A DNA stretch of 64,000 bases, taken from Proteiniclasticum sediminis. Lineage in GTDB: Bacteria > Bacillota > Clostridia > Clostridiales > Clostridiaceae. Shown here piece after piece: positions 16,402-25,529 of this stretch. The notes beneath the pieces were generated by a model. It was not told the DNA's origin. It saw only the letters and a list, made by a program, of their open reading frames with translations, and did not search any database. The stretch's first letter is position 1. Each line of letters begins with the position of its first letter. The stretch is taken from NCBI RefSeq assembly GCF_018128025.1, contig NZ_JAGSCS010000005.1, positions 99,984 through 163,983 of the forward strand, written 5' to 3'. Both the position numbers and the translations under genes were made by a program.

Positions 16402-17604
16402 ATGGCCCGGAATCATGTCTATAAATTTATGCTACTGGCGATTTTTCTCTATCCGTTGGTCCCGGATGCCCTAACCCCCTATATCGGTCTTGCCATGGGC
16501 ATGATCTTTCTTCTGTACCTGATTTTGGAGAAGGATGCCCTGTCCCGGATCCGCCGGGGAAGGCGGCAGATGCGTCAGGCTTTTTCTCTGCCCTTTTTCT
16601 TTCTGATTCTTCTTACGGGAATTTCCCTGTTTTATTCGAAGAATCGGGAGGTGGGGGTCCCCATGGTCTTTGAGATCCTTACAGCGGTGGTCATGTTCAT
16701 GATCCTGAAATACGAACTGAACCGTCCGAATTATACAGTGCCCCTGACCCGGGCTTTCTTCATCTCGAATTTTCTCGTGGCCTTCTACCATGTGGGCCAG
16801 GTGCTCCAGGCGGAGGTGGTGAAGGGGGTTCCCTTTGATGCCCTGACGCGGTCCTCCACCTTATCCAGCAGTCCGCTACTCGCGTACTTTCTCCTCATTC
16901 CGCTCTTCCCGGCCCTGACCCTCTATATCTACAAGGACACCCTCCATGATGCCCGGTTTTATCTGGCCCTTATCACGGTGTGCCTCATTTCCATCTTCAT
17001 GACGGGGAACCGCATCGCCATTGTGGGGGTCTTCATCGGACTGGCCCTCTTATCCCTGCTGTATTCGCTGAAGTTTGTCGTAGCTCTGATTCCGACAGGA
17101 CTCTTTCTGCTCCTGATCCCCATTTTCTCCCAGCGGCACAGGCCTTTTCTCGAGCTGTATCCCCAGCTGGGAAGATGGAGATTCTGGGGAGAGATCCTCA
17201 TCCAAAATAAGAATCGGCTAATCTTTGGCCAGGGGATAGGCACCACAGATTCCCTCGTGGCATCGGCCCTTCAGGGGAAAGCAACCCTTTCGAATCTAGA
17301 ACTTATCCATAAACCCTATAACCTCCTCCTCCAGGCCATCCTGGAAGTGGGGGTGCCAGGCCTCATTCTTCTCCTCTTGGTCGGCGCCTTGGTCATCCGC
17401 TCCGTGGCGCGGTACACCCGATCCATCAAAGCCACGCCCTATATGCGGGTCATGGCGGTGGGCATCCTGGTGGCCCTGGTGGTTCTGGTGACCCTCAATG
17501 GGGTGGACAGCTATCTGCTTCACCCCAAGATTCTCTACTCCATCACGATTCTTATGGGAATTCTCCTGGGGGATGCCCGACAGAAAAGCATCCATGGTGT
17601 GTGA
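16402..17604 (+). CDS. O-antigen ligase/polymerase-like membrane protein (Wzy_C type)
   Basis: A 400-residue polytopic membrane protein with about ten hydrophobic segments. Between the later helices lies a large loop ending GQGIGTTDSL...HKPYNLLLQAILEVG, the H-N-x-x-L-Q-x-x-x-E-x-G pattern of the Wzy_C / O-antigen-ligase superfamily. These enzymes join or polymerise undecaprenyl-linked glycans at the outer face of the membrane. There are no glycosyltransferases beside it, so it may serve a remote polysaccharide or glycoprotein cluster; the giant secreted protein downstream is a possible but unproven client. The start has AAAGGAGGAG. Confidence 0.8.
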   Translation: MARNHVYKFMLLAIFLYPLVPDALTPYIGLAMGMIFLLYLILEKDALSRIRRGRRQMRQAFSLPFFFLILLTGISLFYSKNREVGVPMVFEILTAVVMFMILKYELNRPNYTVPLTRAFFISNFLVAFYHVGQVLQAEVVKGVPFDALTRSSTLSSSPLLAYFLLIPLFPALTLYIYKDTLHDARFYLALITVCLISIFMTGNRIAIVGVFIGLALLSLLYSLKFVVALIPTGLFLLLIPIFSQRHRPFLELYPQLGRWRFWGEILIQNKNRLIFGQGIGTTDSLVASALQGKATLSNLELIHKPYNLLLQAILEVGVPGLILLLLVGALVIRSVARYTRSIKATPYMRVMAVGILVALVVLVTLNGVDSYLLHPKILYSITILMGILLGDARQKSIHGV

Positions 17605-17625
17605 TTTCTCGATTCAGCAATTCAT

Positions 17626-17652
17626 AACCGGCTTCGGCCGGTTTATTTTTTT
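17626..17652 (+). terminator. Terminator after O-antigen-ligase-like gene
   Basis: The stem AACCGGC/GCCGGTT (17626-17632, 17637-17643) closed by a TTCG tetraloop is followed by a T-rich run. Confidence 0.9.
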
Positions 17653-17763
17653 AAGGAGTATAATCGAATTGTATTAAATATGTTACAAAATAATTTCAAT
17701 CCCACAATCCCTGTAAATTATTCGAGATAATTGTGAAAGTAATGGCAAAAATCTTCGGAAACG

Positions 17764-17791
17764 TTGATATAGCTAGATTAAAGATTATAAT
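17764..17791 (+). promoter_or_regulatory. Promoter of the giant repeat protein
   Basis: TTGATA (17764-17769), a 16-bp spacer and a perfect TATAAT (17786-17791) lie in a markedly AT-rich stretch. Transcription would begin near 17798, leaving a leader of roughly 225 nt. Confidence 0.65.
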
Positions 17792-17797
17792 GAAATT

Positions 17798-18022
17798 GTA
17801 GAAATTTACTGTTTGTCAAAAATGGTGATGGCTGGATATTTGGGACATGTTTTGCTTATAGAGTAAATTTTAATTTAAATAGTATAACCGCTCAAAAAAT
17901 GTTATGACTCCGGATCTCAAGCTTAGCGTCAATTTTCACAGCGCTGCTGCAACTTCTTGAGGTTACTCCCTGAAAGGGAATGCACCTTGTTTGCTTTGGC
18001 AAGAAAGGAAGTTGAGATCATC
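17798..18022 (+). other. Long 5' leader of the giant repeat protein gene
   Basis: About 225 nt separate the predicted start of transcription from the ATG. The first half is AT-rich; the second half (17890-18010) is more GC-balanced and contains a small hairpin TCCCT-GAA-AGGGA near 17967-17979. I compared it by eye with c-di-GMP, c-di-AMP and other common riboswitch consensus sequences and saw no match. It may be an unstructured leader. Confidence 0.3.
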
Positions 18023-21000
18023 ATGAGTACGATGAGACCGAAAAAACATCGTATGCTCAAACAAATATCCCTGATTCTGATGCTGATTTTCATGTCCTCC
18101 TTCGGTTTCGCCGCAAAGAATGTTCAGGCAGCTGTACTTGTAGGAACCAATAGCACATTGGAAGGCTACAATGTGGACACGAAGGACTGGGACGGTTCAT
18201 ATGTTACGGGTAACCTGGGAAAAAGCTATGGCGAAGGGGAATGGTTCCCCGGAAGAATTAGACTGACCGGTTTCCAGGGCGCTTATCCCAGTTTTGCAGG
18301 AATGCCGGACATTCAGATAAAGTATGATTCGGTGGGTTCTGTCTCCGGCGGGACAGCCATGTTTGTGGATCTGGTGAAAGGCATCCAGATCGGTACCCGT
18401 GTGCTCGCCGACACGGAAGCCTGGCCCATGGCCAATGGCTTGCCTTATCCCATGGGTTCGGCAAGCAATGTGGCTTTAGCCCAAAATCACTCTGGTGAGA
18501 ATCAGTGGGCAGGCTACAAGCTTCTGAATCTGCCCGATGAACAGATGAATCGGGCACTGGACGGCACCGTCGGAACCATCTATGAGAACGAGCGTATGTT
18601 CATCATCAAGGCCACCGATATCATTGACGCATTGAATGCTTTAGGAGTGTCGCTGACCACCAATGACATATCCATCTATTTCGAGTTCCATCTGGCAAGA
18701 ACGTCCATCTGGTCCCGCAACTTACAGGAGTATTATACGAATGAACCCGCTGCATCCTGGGGCGGTTATCTTTATGGTAAACTGGACTTTGACCCCATCA
18801 ACTTCGGTTCCGGTCCCTTCCCGGGATCTTCCGGACACTTTGCTCTGGCCAATGGCGGAGCATCTGATGTGCCTCTTCCGGATACGCCCGAGGATTACCG
18901 AACGGTCACGGGTAAGAAGTTTGAAGACCTGAACAACAACCACCAGTGGGATGCCGGTGAGCCGGGCATTGCCAATTGGCCCATCCACCTCATTGGGTAT
19001 ATTGAAGATCTGCTTGTCCCCATTGATACGACTACCGATGGCAGCGGCATCTACTCCTTCGCAGGTCTCTCCATGGGCTCTATCCTGGAAGTCACCGAAG
19101 GAAATGTAGCCGGTTATGTGCAGACGTATCCCTATGAAGGAACTCAGCCTTTAGCCAACGGCGCAACGCCGGTGAGCATTTCCAAAGCCGGTCGCGGCCC
19201 CTGGGGATGGAAGATCCTCGGAAGCCTAACCACCTCCAGTGAGACAGTCTCTGGTGTAGACTTTGGTAACTTCATGCCGAAACCCGCTATGGAGGTCACC
19301 AAGACGGGTGATGCCAAGTCCAAGGCTGGCGACCCCGTGAACTACACCATTACGATCACCAACAAGGGCAACGTTCCCCTGTCTATCGACTCGGTATTTG
19401 ATTCCCGAATTGGTGAGATCAAGGGAAGCTTCCTGGCCGTGATTCCTGTGGGTCAGTCTTCTTCTGCAACGATTCCGTACACCATTCCGAAGGAGAATAC
19501 CGAAGATCCGTTCATCAACAAGGTGACGGTCAAAGCCCATTATCTGACCTATACGGTGGAAGGCAGCGCAAGTCACAGCATTGACACCTTCCAGCCCAAG
19601 ATTGTCATTGAAAAGAGTGTCAACAAGAGCGAGGCCATCGTGGGCGAGAAGCTTACCTATACCATTACGGTGAAGAACCTGAGCTCCACCGACACACCGA
19701 AACTCACCATGACGCTTACTGATGCGCTTCTGGGCCTCAATGAAACCTTCACCATGATGCCGGGGGATCCCAATTATGTGAAGGTTGTTGACTACATTGT
19801 GAAGACCACCGACCCCGATCCGCTGAATAACACCGCCAAACTCCATGTCACCGTGGAAGGTTTCCCCAATGTCTATGACTTGGAAGCTTCCGCCCGCGTG
19901 GACATCATCCATCCGAAGCTCTCCATCGTGAAGAGCGGCGATGCTCTCTCGAAACTGGGCGACGACACCAAGTTCACCTTCCTCGTGAAGAATGAAGGCG
20001 ATGTGCCCCTGACCATTGAGAGTGTTGTGGATGATCCCTTTGGCAACATCACCGCGAAGTTTACAAAACCGACCCTGCAGCCGGGGGATTCTGAGCTGCT
20101 CACCCTGTATTTCCCGATTCCCCTGGATGCCCCGGATCCCTTTGTGAACAAGGTTTCCGCCGTCTACAAGTATGGCGTTTATGTAGCTTCTGCTGAGTCT
20201 TCCCACAGCGTCAATCTCTTCCAGCCCGACTTCACCATCACCAAGGAAGTCAATAAAACGGAAGCTGTGGTAGGCGAGGAACTGACCTATACCATCACCA
20301 TCGACAACCTCAGCTCCACCGATACCCCGAAGCTCACCTTCCATGTGACGGATCCCATGCTGGGTCTGGATGAGACGTTCACCATGATGCCGGCAGACGC
20401 CAACTATGTGAAGGTCCTGAAATATACGGTGAAAGAAGCAGATCCCAATCCGCTGAATAACACCGCCAAGGTCCATGTCACCGTGGATGGTTTCCCGAAT
20501 TCTTACGACAAGGAAGCCAGCGCCAGCGTGAAGATCATTCATCCGCTGATCAAGATCACCAAGACCGGCGATGCCCTCTCCAAGATTGGCGACGAGACGA
20601 AGTTTGTCTTTGAAGTGAAGAACATCGGTGACGTCCCCCTGACTTTAGTCAGTGTCATCGATGATCCCTTCATGGACATCACCTCCAACTTCACCAAACC
20701 AATCCTGCAGCCTGGCGAGTCGGAAATGGTCACCCTGTACTTCAAGATTCCGGCTGATGCCTCGGATCCTTTCACCAACAAGGTCACTGCGACTTACAAA
20801 TATGGCAGCTATACAGCAACCAGCAGTGCCTCCCATGACGTGAACCTCTTCCAGCCGTCCATCGAATTAACCAAGACGGTGGATAAGAAAGAGGCCATCA
20901 TCGGGGAGAAGGTTACCTATACCATCACCATCAAGAACACCAGCTCTGCCGATACACCGAAGCTCACGCTCCATGTGACGGATCCTCTCCTGGGTCTGGA

Positions 21001-24000
21001 TGAAATCTTCACCATGCTGCCGGGCGATCCGGACTATGTGAAGAAGATCGAGTATACCATTAAGGAGACCGATCCCGATCCGCTGGACAATACGGCGAAG
21101 GTCCATGTCACCATCGAGGGCTTCCCCAATGTCATTGACAAAGAGGCCAGCGCTCGTGTGGACATCATTCACCCGCATCTGACCATCGAGAAGAAAGGCG
21201 ATGCCCTCTCCAAGAAGGGTGACGACACAAAGTTCACCTTCCTCGTGAAGAATGACGGCGATGTGCCGCTGACTATCGAGAGCGTTGTGGATGTACCCTT
21301 TGGCGACATTACCGCGAAGTTCACGAAACCGCTTCTGGCCGCTGGGGAGTCTGAGCTCGTTACCCTATACTTCCCGATTCCTATGGATGCTCCGGATCCC
21401 TTCGTGAACAAAGTTACGGCAACGTACAAGTATGGCAGCTATACTGCCACTGGTGATTCCTCCCACAGTGTGAACCTCTTCCAGCCAGACTTCTCCATCA
21501 AGAAGACGGTGAATAAGAATGAGGCCATCGTGGGCGAGGAGCTGACCTATACCATCACCATCGACAACTTAAGCTCTGCCGATACCCCGAAGCTCACCTT
21601 CCACGTCACGGATCCTCTGCTGGGCCTGGATGAGACGTTCACCATGCTGCCTGGAGATGCCGACTACGTGAAGGTATTGAAATACACGGTGAAGGAGACC
21701 GATCCGGATCCATTGGTGAATACCGCCAAGGTCCATGTCACCATCGAGGGCTTCCCCAATGTCATTGACAAGGAAGCCAGCGCTAAGGTCAACATTATTC
21801 ACCCGCATCTGACCATCGTGAAGACCGGTGATCTCCTCTCGAAGATCGGCGACGAGACGAAGTTTGTGTTTAACGTCAAGAATGACGGCGACGTGCCGCT
21901 GACCCTCTTCAGCGTGGTGGATGTGCCCTTTGGTGACATCACCTCGAAGTTCACCAAGCCAATCCTGCTGCCGGGTGAGTCGGAAATGGTCACCCTGTAC
22001 TTCAAGATTCCGGCCGATGCCAAGGATCCCTTTGAGAATAAGGTTACCGCCACCTACAAGTATGGCGATTATGCAGCCACCAGTGAGGATTCCCATGAAG
22101 TGAACCTCTTCCAGCCGGACTTCACTCTCACGAAGATCGTGGACAAGAGTGAAGCAGTGGTGGGCGAGGAGCTGACCTATACCATCACCATCGACAACCT
22201 AAGCTCTGCTGATACGCCGAAGCTCACCTTCCATGTGACGGATCCTCTGCTGGGTCTGGACGAAACCTTCACCATGCTGCCGGCAGACGCCGACTATGTC
22301 AAGGTGCTGAAATACACGGTGAAGGAGACAGATCCCAATCCGCTGAAGAACACCGCCAAGGTCCATGTCACGGTGGAGGGCTTCCCCAATACCTATGACA
22401 AGGAAGCCAGCGCCAGCGTGAAGATTATCCATCCGATGCTCACCATCGTGAAGAGTGGCGATGCCCTCTCCAAGCTGGGCGATGACACCAAGTTCACCTT
22501 CCTCGTGAAGAACGAAGGCGATGTGCCCCTGACCCTGGAGAGCGTTGTGGATGATCCCTTTGGAAATATCACCGCGAAGTTCACGAAACCGATTCTGCAG
22601 CCTGGGGACTCCGAGCTGGTCACCCTGTATTTCAAGATTCCTATGGATGCTCCGGATCCCTTTGTCAACAAGGTTTCGGCCACCTACAAGTACGGCACCT
22701 ATGTGGCTTCTGCAAACTCCTCCTACAAGGTGAATCTCTTCCAGCCCGACTTTACCATCACCAAGGAAGTCAATAAGGGTGAGGCCGTCATCGGTGAGGA
22801 ACTGACCTATACCATCACCATCGACAACCTAAGCTCCGCCGACACACCGAAACTTACCTTCCATGTGACGGATCCTCTGTTGGGTCTGGATGAAACCTTT
22901 ACCATGCTTCCCGCCGACGCCAACTATGTGAAGGTGCTGAAATACACGGTGAAGGAGACGGATCCTAATCCGCTGAAGAACACCGCCAAGGTCCATGTCA
23001 CGGTGGAGGGCTTCCCCAACACCTACGACAAGGAAGCCAGCGCCCAGGTGAAGATCGTGCATCCGGCCATCCTGATCACCAAGAACGGCGATGCCCTCTC
23101 GAAGATCGGGGATGACACCAAGTTCGTCTTCACCGTGAAAAATATCGGTGATGTGCCCCTGACCCTGGTGAGCGTTGTGGATGATCCCTTCATGGACATC
23201 ACTTCGAAGTTCACGAAGCCGATTCTGCAACCGGGCGAAGAGGAAGTTGTCACCCTGTACTTCAAGATTCCGGCAGACGCTTCCGATCCGTTCACGAACA
23301 AAGTCACCGCTACATACACCTACAGCACCTATACGGCCAAGAGCAGCGCATCCCATGACGTGAATCTCTTCCAGCCGAAGATCAACCTGACCAAGAGTGT
23401 GGACAAGACCGTCTCCATGGTGGGTGACACCCTGACCTACACGTTGAAGGTGGAGAATCTGAGCTCCCCGGATACGCCGATCATGAACTTCACCCTCACC
23501 GACAGCGTCCTGGGCGCACTCCCGCCGTTCAGCCTGAAATCCGGCGAAGTCTTTGAAAAGAGCTATCCGTATCTGGTCACCGCTCTGGATCCGAACCCCA
23601 TCATCAATGTGGCTGAAGTCAGTGCTTCCCCGGAGGGCTTCCCCAATGTCTATACGGACAAGGAAAGCACCACCGTGAAGCTTTTCACTCCGCTGATCAA
23701 GATTGAGAAGTTTGCTGATACCAAGATTTCCAAGGTGGGTGACACCATCAACTACACCATCCGCGTGACGAATATGACGGTGGAAGCCTATGCTCCGAAT
23801 CTTGTGGGCAAGGTCACCGACCCGATGCTGGGACTCGACTCCGCCATCAATCTGGCATCCGGCCAGATGGTGGAATTCAAGATTCCGTACATCGTGAAGG
23901 CTACTGACGACCCGGGCGGATTCGGATGGGTGGATCTCAAGAACACCGCCACCGTCACCGTGAGCCCCCTGGGCTTTGAAGCCATTGCGAAGCTCACCGA

Positions 24001-24856
24001 GACGGCCAGCGCCACCGTTTCCCTGGTACACCCGGCCATCGACATCACCAAGGATGTGGACAAGGCCGAAGCCATGGTGGGCGAGACCGTTCGCTTCACC
24101 ATCACCATCAAGAACACCGGCGATGTGAAGCTGGAGAACCTGAAGGTCACGGATACCCGCATGGGTGACATCTCCGCGAAATTCCCGTCCAGCCTCGAGG
24201 TAGGTCAGACAGCCACCTGGTTCTATGACTACATCCTGAAGCTCGCCGACATCAGCCCGGATCTCCTGCATCCCATGGTCAACTGGGCAGAAGTCCATGC
24301 CAACCCCATCACCCTGCCGAACGACATCTGGGACAAGGATGATGCTTCTGTTCTCGTGAAGCCCGCCTACTACGATGAGACCGCCTGGGCTTATGGCGGA
24401 TCCTACGCTGTGCCCTTCACGGACAGCACGCTCTTTGACTCACAGTTTAGCAAGTGGGGCTGGACCAACGGGCCTCTCAATGAAGGGGACTACACGTTCA
24501 TCCTCTATGCCGGCGCCGGACAAAACATCCTCAGCAAGGGCATTGCCGTAGGTACAGTTACCGTCAAGTATCACTTAGGTTCTGCAACGATCACCTACAC
24601 CATGTATCCGGGTATGCTCATTGACGAGATCCATCTCTATGTGGGTAAACTGCCGCTGCCGAAAGTTAAAGGTTCCTACACCGCAGCTCCGGGTCAGTTC
24701 CCCATCAACCCCAAGGGGGTTTATGGCAAGACCACCTGGTCCATCACGGTTAAGAACCTCAGCGGTCCCATCTATGTGGCCGCCCATATGGTGGTTCGAA
24801 TCCCGGGAGCTGTGATGCCACCGATTCTGACCCCCTACTATCGCCCCACCGTGTAA
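18023..24856 (+). CDS. Giant secreted protein with SdrD-B-like and tandem DUF11/Ig-like repeats
   Basis: A 2277-residue exported protein. The start at 18023 gives a classical signal peptide (MSTMRPKKHRM, a hydrophobic core, cleavage near VQA-A); the frame can extend to a TTG at 17957, which I reject. Residues 33-285 are a unique N-terminal domain. About 293-385 is an SdrD-B-like domain (TGKKFEDLNNNHQWDAGEPG, with Ca-binding-like Asp/Asn). From about residue 422 come roughly 16 Ig-like DUF11-type domains of two alternating kinds, of which twelve form an exact array (separate entry). A unique C-terminal domain of about 160 residues follows. I see no LPxTG, SLH or choline-binding signal, so attachment is unclear. 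Such proteins form surface layers, fibrils or adhesins; the role here is inferred. Monocistronic. Confidence 0.88.
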   Translation: MSTMRPKKHRMLKQISLILMLIFMSSFGFAAKNVQAAVLVGTNSTLEGYNVDTKDWDGSYVTGNLGKSYGEGEWFPGRIRLTGFQGAYPSFAGMPDIQIKYDSVGSVSGGTAMFVDLVKGIQIGTRVLADTEAWPMANGLPYPMGSASNVALAQNHSGENQWAGYKLLNLPDEQMNRALDGTVGTIYENERMFIIKATDIIDALNALGVSLTTNDISIYFEFHLARTSIWSRNLQEYYTNEPAASWGGYLYGKLDFDPINFGSGPFPGSSGHFALANGGASDVPLPDTPEDYRTVTGKKFEDLNNNHQWDAGEPGIANWPIHLIGYIEDLLVPIDTTTDGSGIYSFAGLSMGSILEVTEGNVAGYVQTYPYEGTQPLANGATPVSISKAGRGPWGWKILGSLTTSSETVSGVDFGNFMPKPAMEVTKTGDAKSKAGDPVNYTITITNKGNVPLSIDSVFDSRIGEIKGSFLAVIPVGQSSSATIPYTIPKENTEDPFINKVTVKAHYLTYTVEGSASHSIDTFQPKIVIEKSVNKSEAIVGEKLTYTITVKNLSSTDTPKLTMTLTDALLGLNETFTMMPGDPNYVKVVDYIVKTTDPDPLNNTAKLHVTVEGFPNVYDLEASARVDIIHPKLSIVKSGDALSKLGDDTKFTFLVKNEGDVPLTIESVVDDPFGNITAKFTKPTLQPGDSELLTLYFPIPLDAPDPFVNKVSAVYKYGVYVASAESSHSVNLFQPDFTITKEVNKTEAVVGEELTYTITIDNLSSTDTPKLTFHVTDPMLGLDETFTMMPADANYVKVLKYTVKEADPNPLNNTAKVHVTVDGFPNSYDKEASASVKIIHPLIKITKTGDALSKIGDETKFVFEVKNIGDVPLTLVSVIDDPFMDITSNFTKPILQPGESEMVTLYFKIPADASDPFTNKVTATYKYGSYTATSSASHDVNLFQPSIELTKTVDKKEAIIGEKVTYTITIKNTSSADTPKLTLHVTDPLLGLDEIFTMLPGDPDYVKKIEYTIKETDPDPLDNTAKVHVTIEGFPNVIDKEASARVDIIHPHLTIEKKGDALSKKGDDTKFTFLVKNDGDVPLTIESVVDVPFGDITAKFTKPLLAAGESELVTLYFPIPMDAPDPFVNKVTATYKYGSYTATGDSSHSVNLFQPDFSIKKTVNKNEAIVGEELTYTITIDNLSSADTPKLTFHVTDPLLGLDETFTMLPGDADYVKVLKYTVKETDPDPLVNTAKVHVTIEGFPNVIDKEASAKVNIIHPHLTIVKTGDLLSKIGDETKFVFNVKNDGDVPLTLFSVVDVPFGDITSKFTKPILLPGESEMVTLYFKIPADAKDPFENKVTATYKYGDYAATSEDSHEVNLFQPDFTLTKIVDKSEAVVGEELTYTITIDNLSSADTPKLTFHVTDPLLGLDETFTMLPADADYVKVLKYTVKETDPNPLKNTAKVHVTVEGFPNTYDKEASASVKIIHPMLTIVKSGDALSKLGDDTKFTFLVKNEGDVPLTLESVVDDPFGNITAKFTKPILQPGDSELVTLYFKIPMDAPDPFVNKVSATYKYGTYVASANSSYKVNLFQPDFTITKEVNKGEAVIGEELTYTITIDNLSSADTPKLTFHVTDPLLGLDETFTMLPADANYVKVLKYTVKETDPNPLKNTAKVHVTVEGFPNTYDKEASAQVKIVHPAILITKNGDALSKIGDDTKFVFTVKNIGDVPLTLVSVVDDPFMDITSKFTKPILQPGEEEVVTLYFKIPADASDPFTNKVTATYTYSTYTAKSSASHDVNLFQPKINLTKSVDKTVSMVGDTLTYTLKVENLSSPDTPIMNFTLTDSVLGALPPFSLKSGEVFEKSYPYLVTALDPNPIINVAEVSASPEGFPNVYTDKESTTVKLFTPLIKIEKFADTKISKVGDTINYTIRVTNMTVEAYAPNLVGKVTDPMLGLDSAINLASGQMVEFKIPYIVKATDDPGGFGWVDLKNTATVTVSPLGFEAIAKLTETASATVSLVHPAIDITKDVDKAEAMVGETVRFTITIKNTGDVKLENLKVTDTRMGDISAKFPSSLEVGQTATWFYDYILKLADISPDLLHPMVNWAEVHANPITLPNDIWDKDDASVLVKPAYYDETAWAYGGSYAVPFTDSTLFDSQFSKWGWTNGPLNEGDYTFILYAGAGQNILSKGIAVGTVTVKYHLGSATITYTMYPGMLIDEIHLYVGKLPLPKVKGSYTAAPGQFPINPKGVYGKTTWSITVKNLSGPIYVAAHMVVRIPGAVMPPILTPYYRPTV
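19591..23370 (+). repeat. Six exact 630-bp coding repeats, themselves paired as 3 x 1260 bp
   Basis: The same boundary (codons for L-F-Q-P or close) recurs at 19591, 20221, 20851, 21481, 22111, 22741 and 23371, always exactly 630 bp apart. Each 210-residue unit is two Ig-like domains. The second domain alternates: units 1, 3 and 5 have TKFTFLVKN and LES/IES, while units 2, 4 and 6 have TKFVF-x-VKN and LVS/LFS. So a 1260-bp period lies above the 630-bp period. Confidence 0.9.
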
Positions 24857-24923
24857 CTCCTTAGCGGGGGAGGGTTTGCAAGGGCCCTCCTCCATGAAGA
24901 TTGCCCCTTCCTAACCCAGCTTG

Positions 24924-24967
24924 GCGGTGCCGGTTCCCTTAATGGGGAATGGGCACCGCTTTTCTTT
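24924..24967 (+). terminator. Terminator of the giant repeat protein gene
   Basis: The stem GCGGTGCC/GGCACCGC (24924-24931, 24952-24959), with an inner TTCCC/GGGAA pairing, is followed by TTTTCTTT. A second GC-rich hairpin (GGAGGG/CCCTCC, about 24867-24892) precedes it. Confidence 0.85.
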
Positions 24968-25016
24968 GGGGGAGAGAGCGGCATGGGGCAAAGAGGGGTG
25001 CTCGTATTTTAGGGCA

Positions 25017-25047
25017 AAAAAAGAGACCCCCATGAGTTTTGGGGATC
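25017..25047 (-). terminator. Terminator of the EIIB gene
   Basis: Reading leftward, GATCCCC pairs with GGGGGTC (25041-25047 and 25025-25031, one G-T pair) and is followed by a run of seven T. Confidence 0.8.
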
Positions 25048-25065
25048 CGCTGTTTTGGATCTTCT

Positions 25066-25377
25066 CTAGTCTTTCTTCACCAGACGCAGGGCCTGGTTCA
25101 GGATCTTCATGCCGTCCATGAGACCGTAGTCCTTGGCGGAAATGACCTCTAAGGGAATGTTGGCCAGCTTGCACTCCTCCTGGATATGGGGGAGGGCATA
25201 CTTTACCTGGGGTCCGGCCAGAACCACATCGGCACCGACAATATAGTTGCCGATCTGCACTTCCGGATAGGACTTCACGGAGATCTCCAGCTGGAGCTCT
25301 GCGGCAGCCTGTTCCATTTTCTTGATGAGAAGCTTCGTGGACAAGCCTGTGGAGCAAAATAACACAATATTAATCAA
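25066..25377 (-). CDS. Orphan PTS lactose/cellobiose-type EIIB
   Basis: A 103-residue cytoplasmic PTS component. The phosphocysteine loop is at the N terminus (INIVLFCSTGLSTKLL, C8), as in CelA/LicB-type EIIB proteins, and the total length matches them. I start it at the TTG at 25377, seven bases after GGAGGT (25385-25390). The longer frame to 25419 would put a typical Shine-Dalgarno inside the coding region and add a non-conserved tail. No EIIA, EIIC or glycosidase is nearby, so its membrane partner must be elsewhere, or it acts as a phosphorylation-state relay. It has its own extended -10 promoter and terminator. Confidence 0.85.
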   Translation of the reverse strand: MINIVLFCSTGLSTKLLIKKMEQAAAELQLEISVKSYPEVQIGNYIVGADVVLAGPQVKYALPHIQEECKLANIPLEVISAKDYGLMDGMKILNQALRLVKKD

Positions 25378-25417
25378 CAATAAGACCTCCTCATGGAATT
25401 CACCATTCTTCCTTTCC

Positions 25418-25426
25418 ATTTTAACA
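25418..25426 (-). promoter_or_regulatory. Extended -10 promoter of the EIIB gene
   Basis: On the minus strand TG-T-TAAAAT (25426-25418) forms an extended -10 about 40 bp before the TTG start. No good -35 is seen, which is usual for this promoter type. Confidence 0.5.
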
Positions 25427-25529
25427 CATCGGTTTCAAAAATGCCTGGGGAAAGAAATTCTGCTTCGTGGGGATTCTTGCGGAGCGTGAGGGGAATTCTT
25501 CTCCGATGGAAGATGGAGGAGAAGGAAAT

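Noticed and set aside
17890-18022. Possible c-di-GMP or c-di-AMP riboswitch before the giant surface gene
   Set aside because: I could not find the conserved core bases of either class by eye. Only the long leader itself is reported.
19591-23370. Regular repeats considered as a CRISPR-like or satellite array
   Set aside because: The 630-bp period keeps one open reading frame with Ig-like domains. Units differ at many synonymous sites and there are no spacers.
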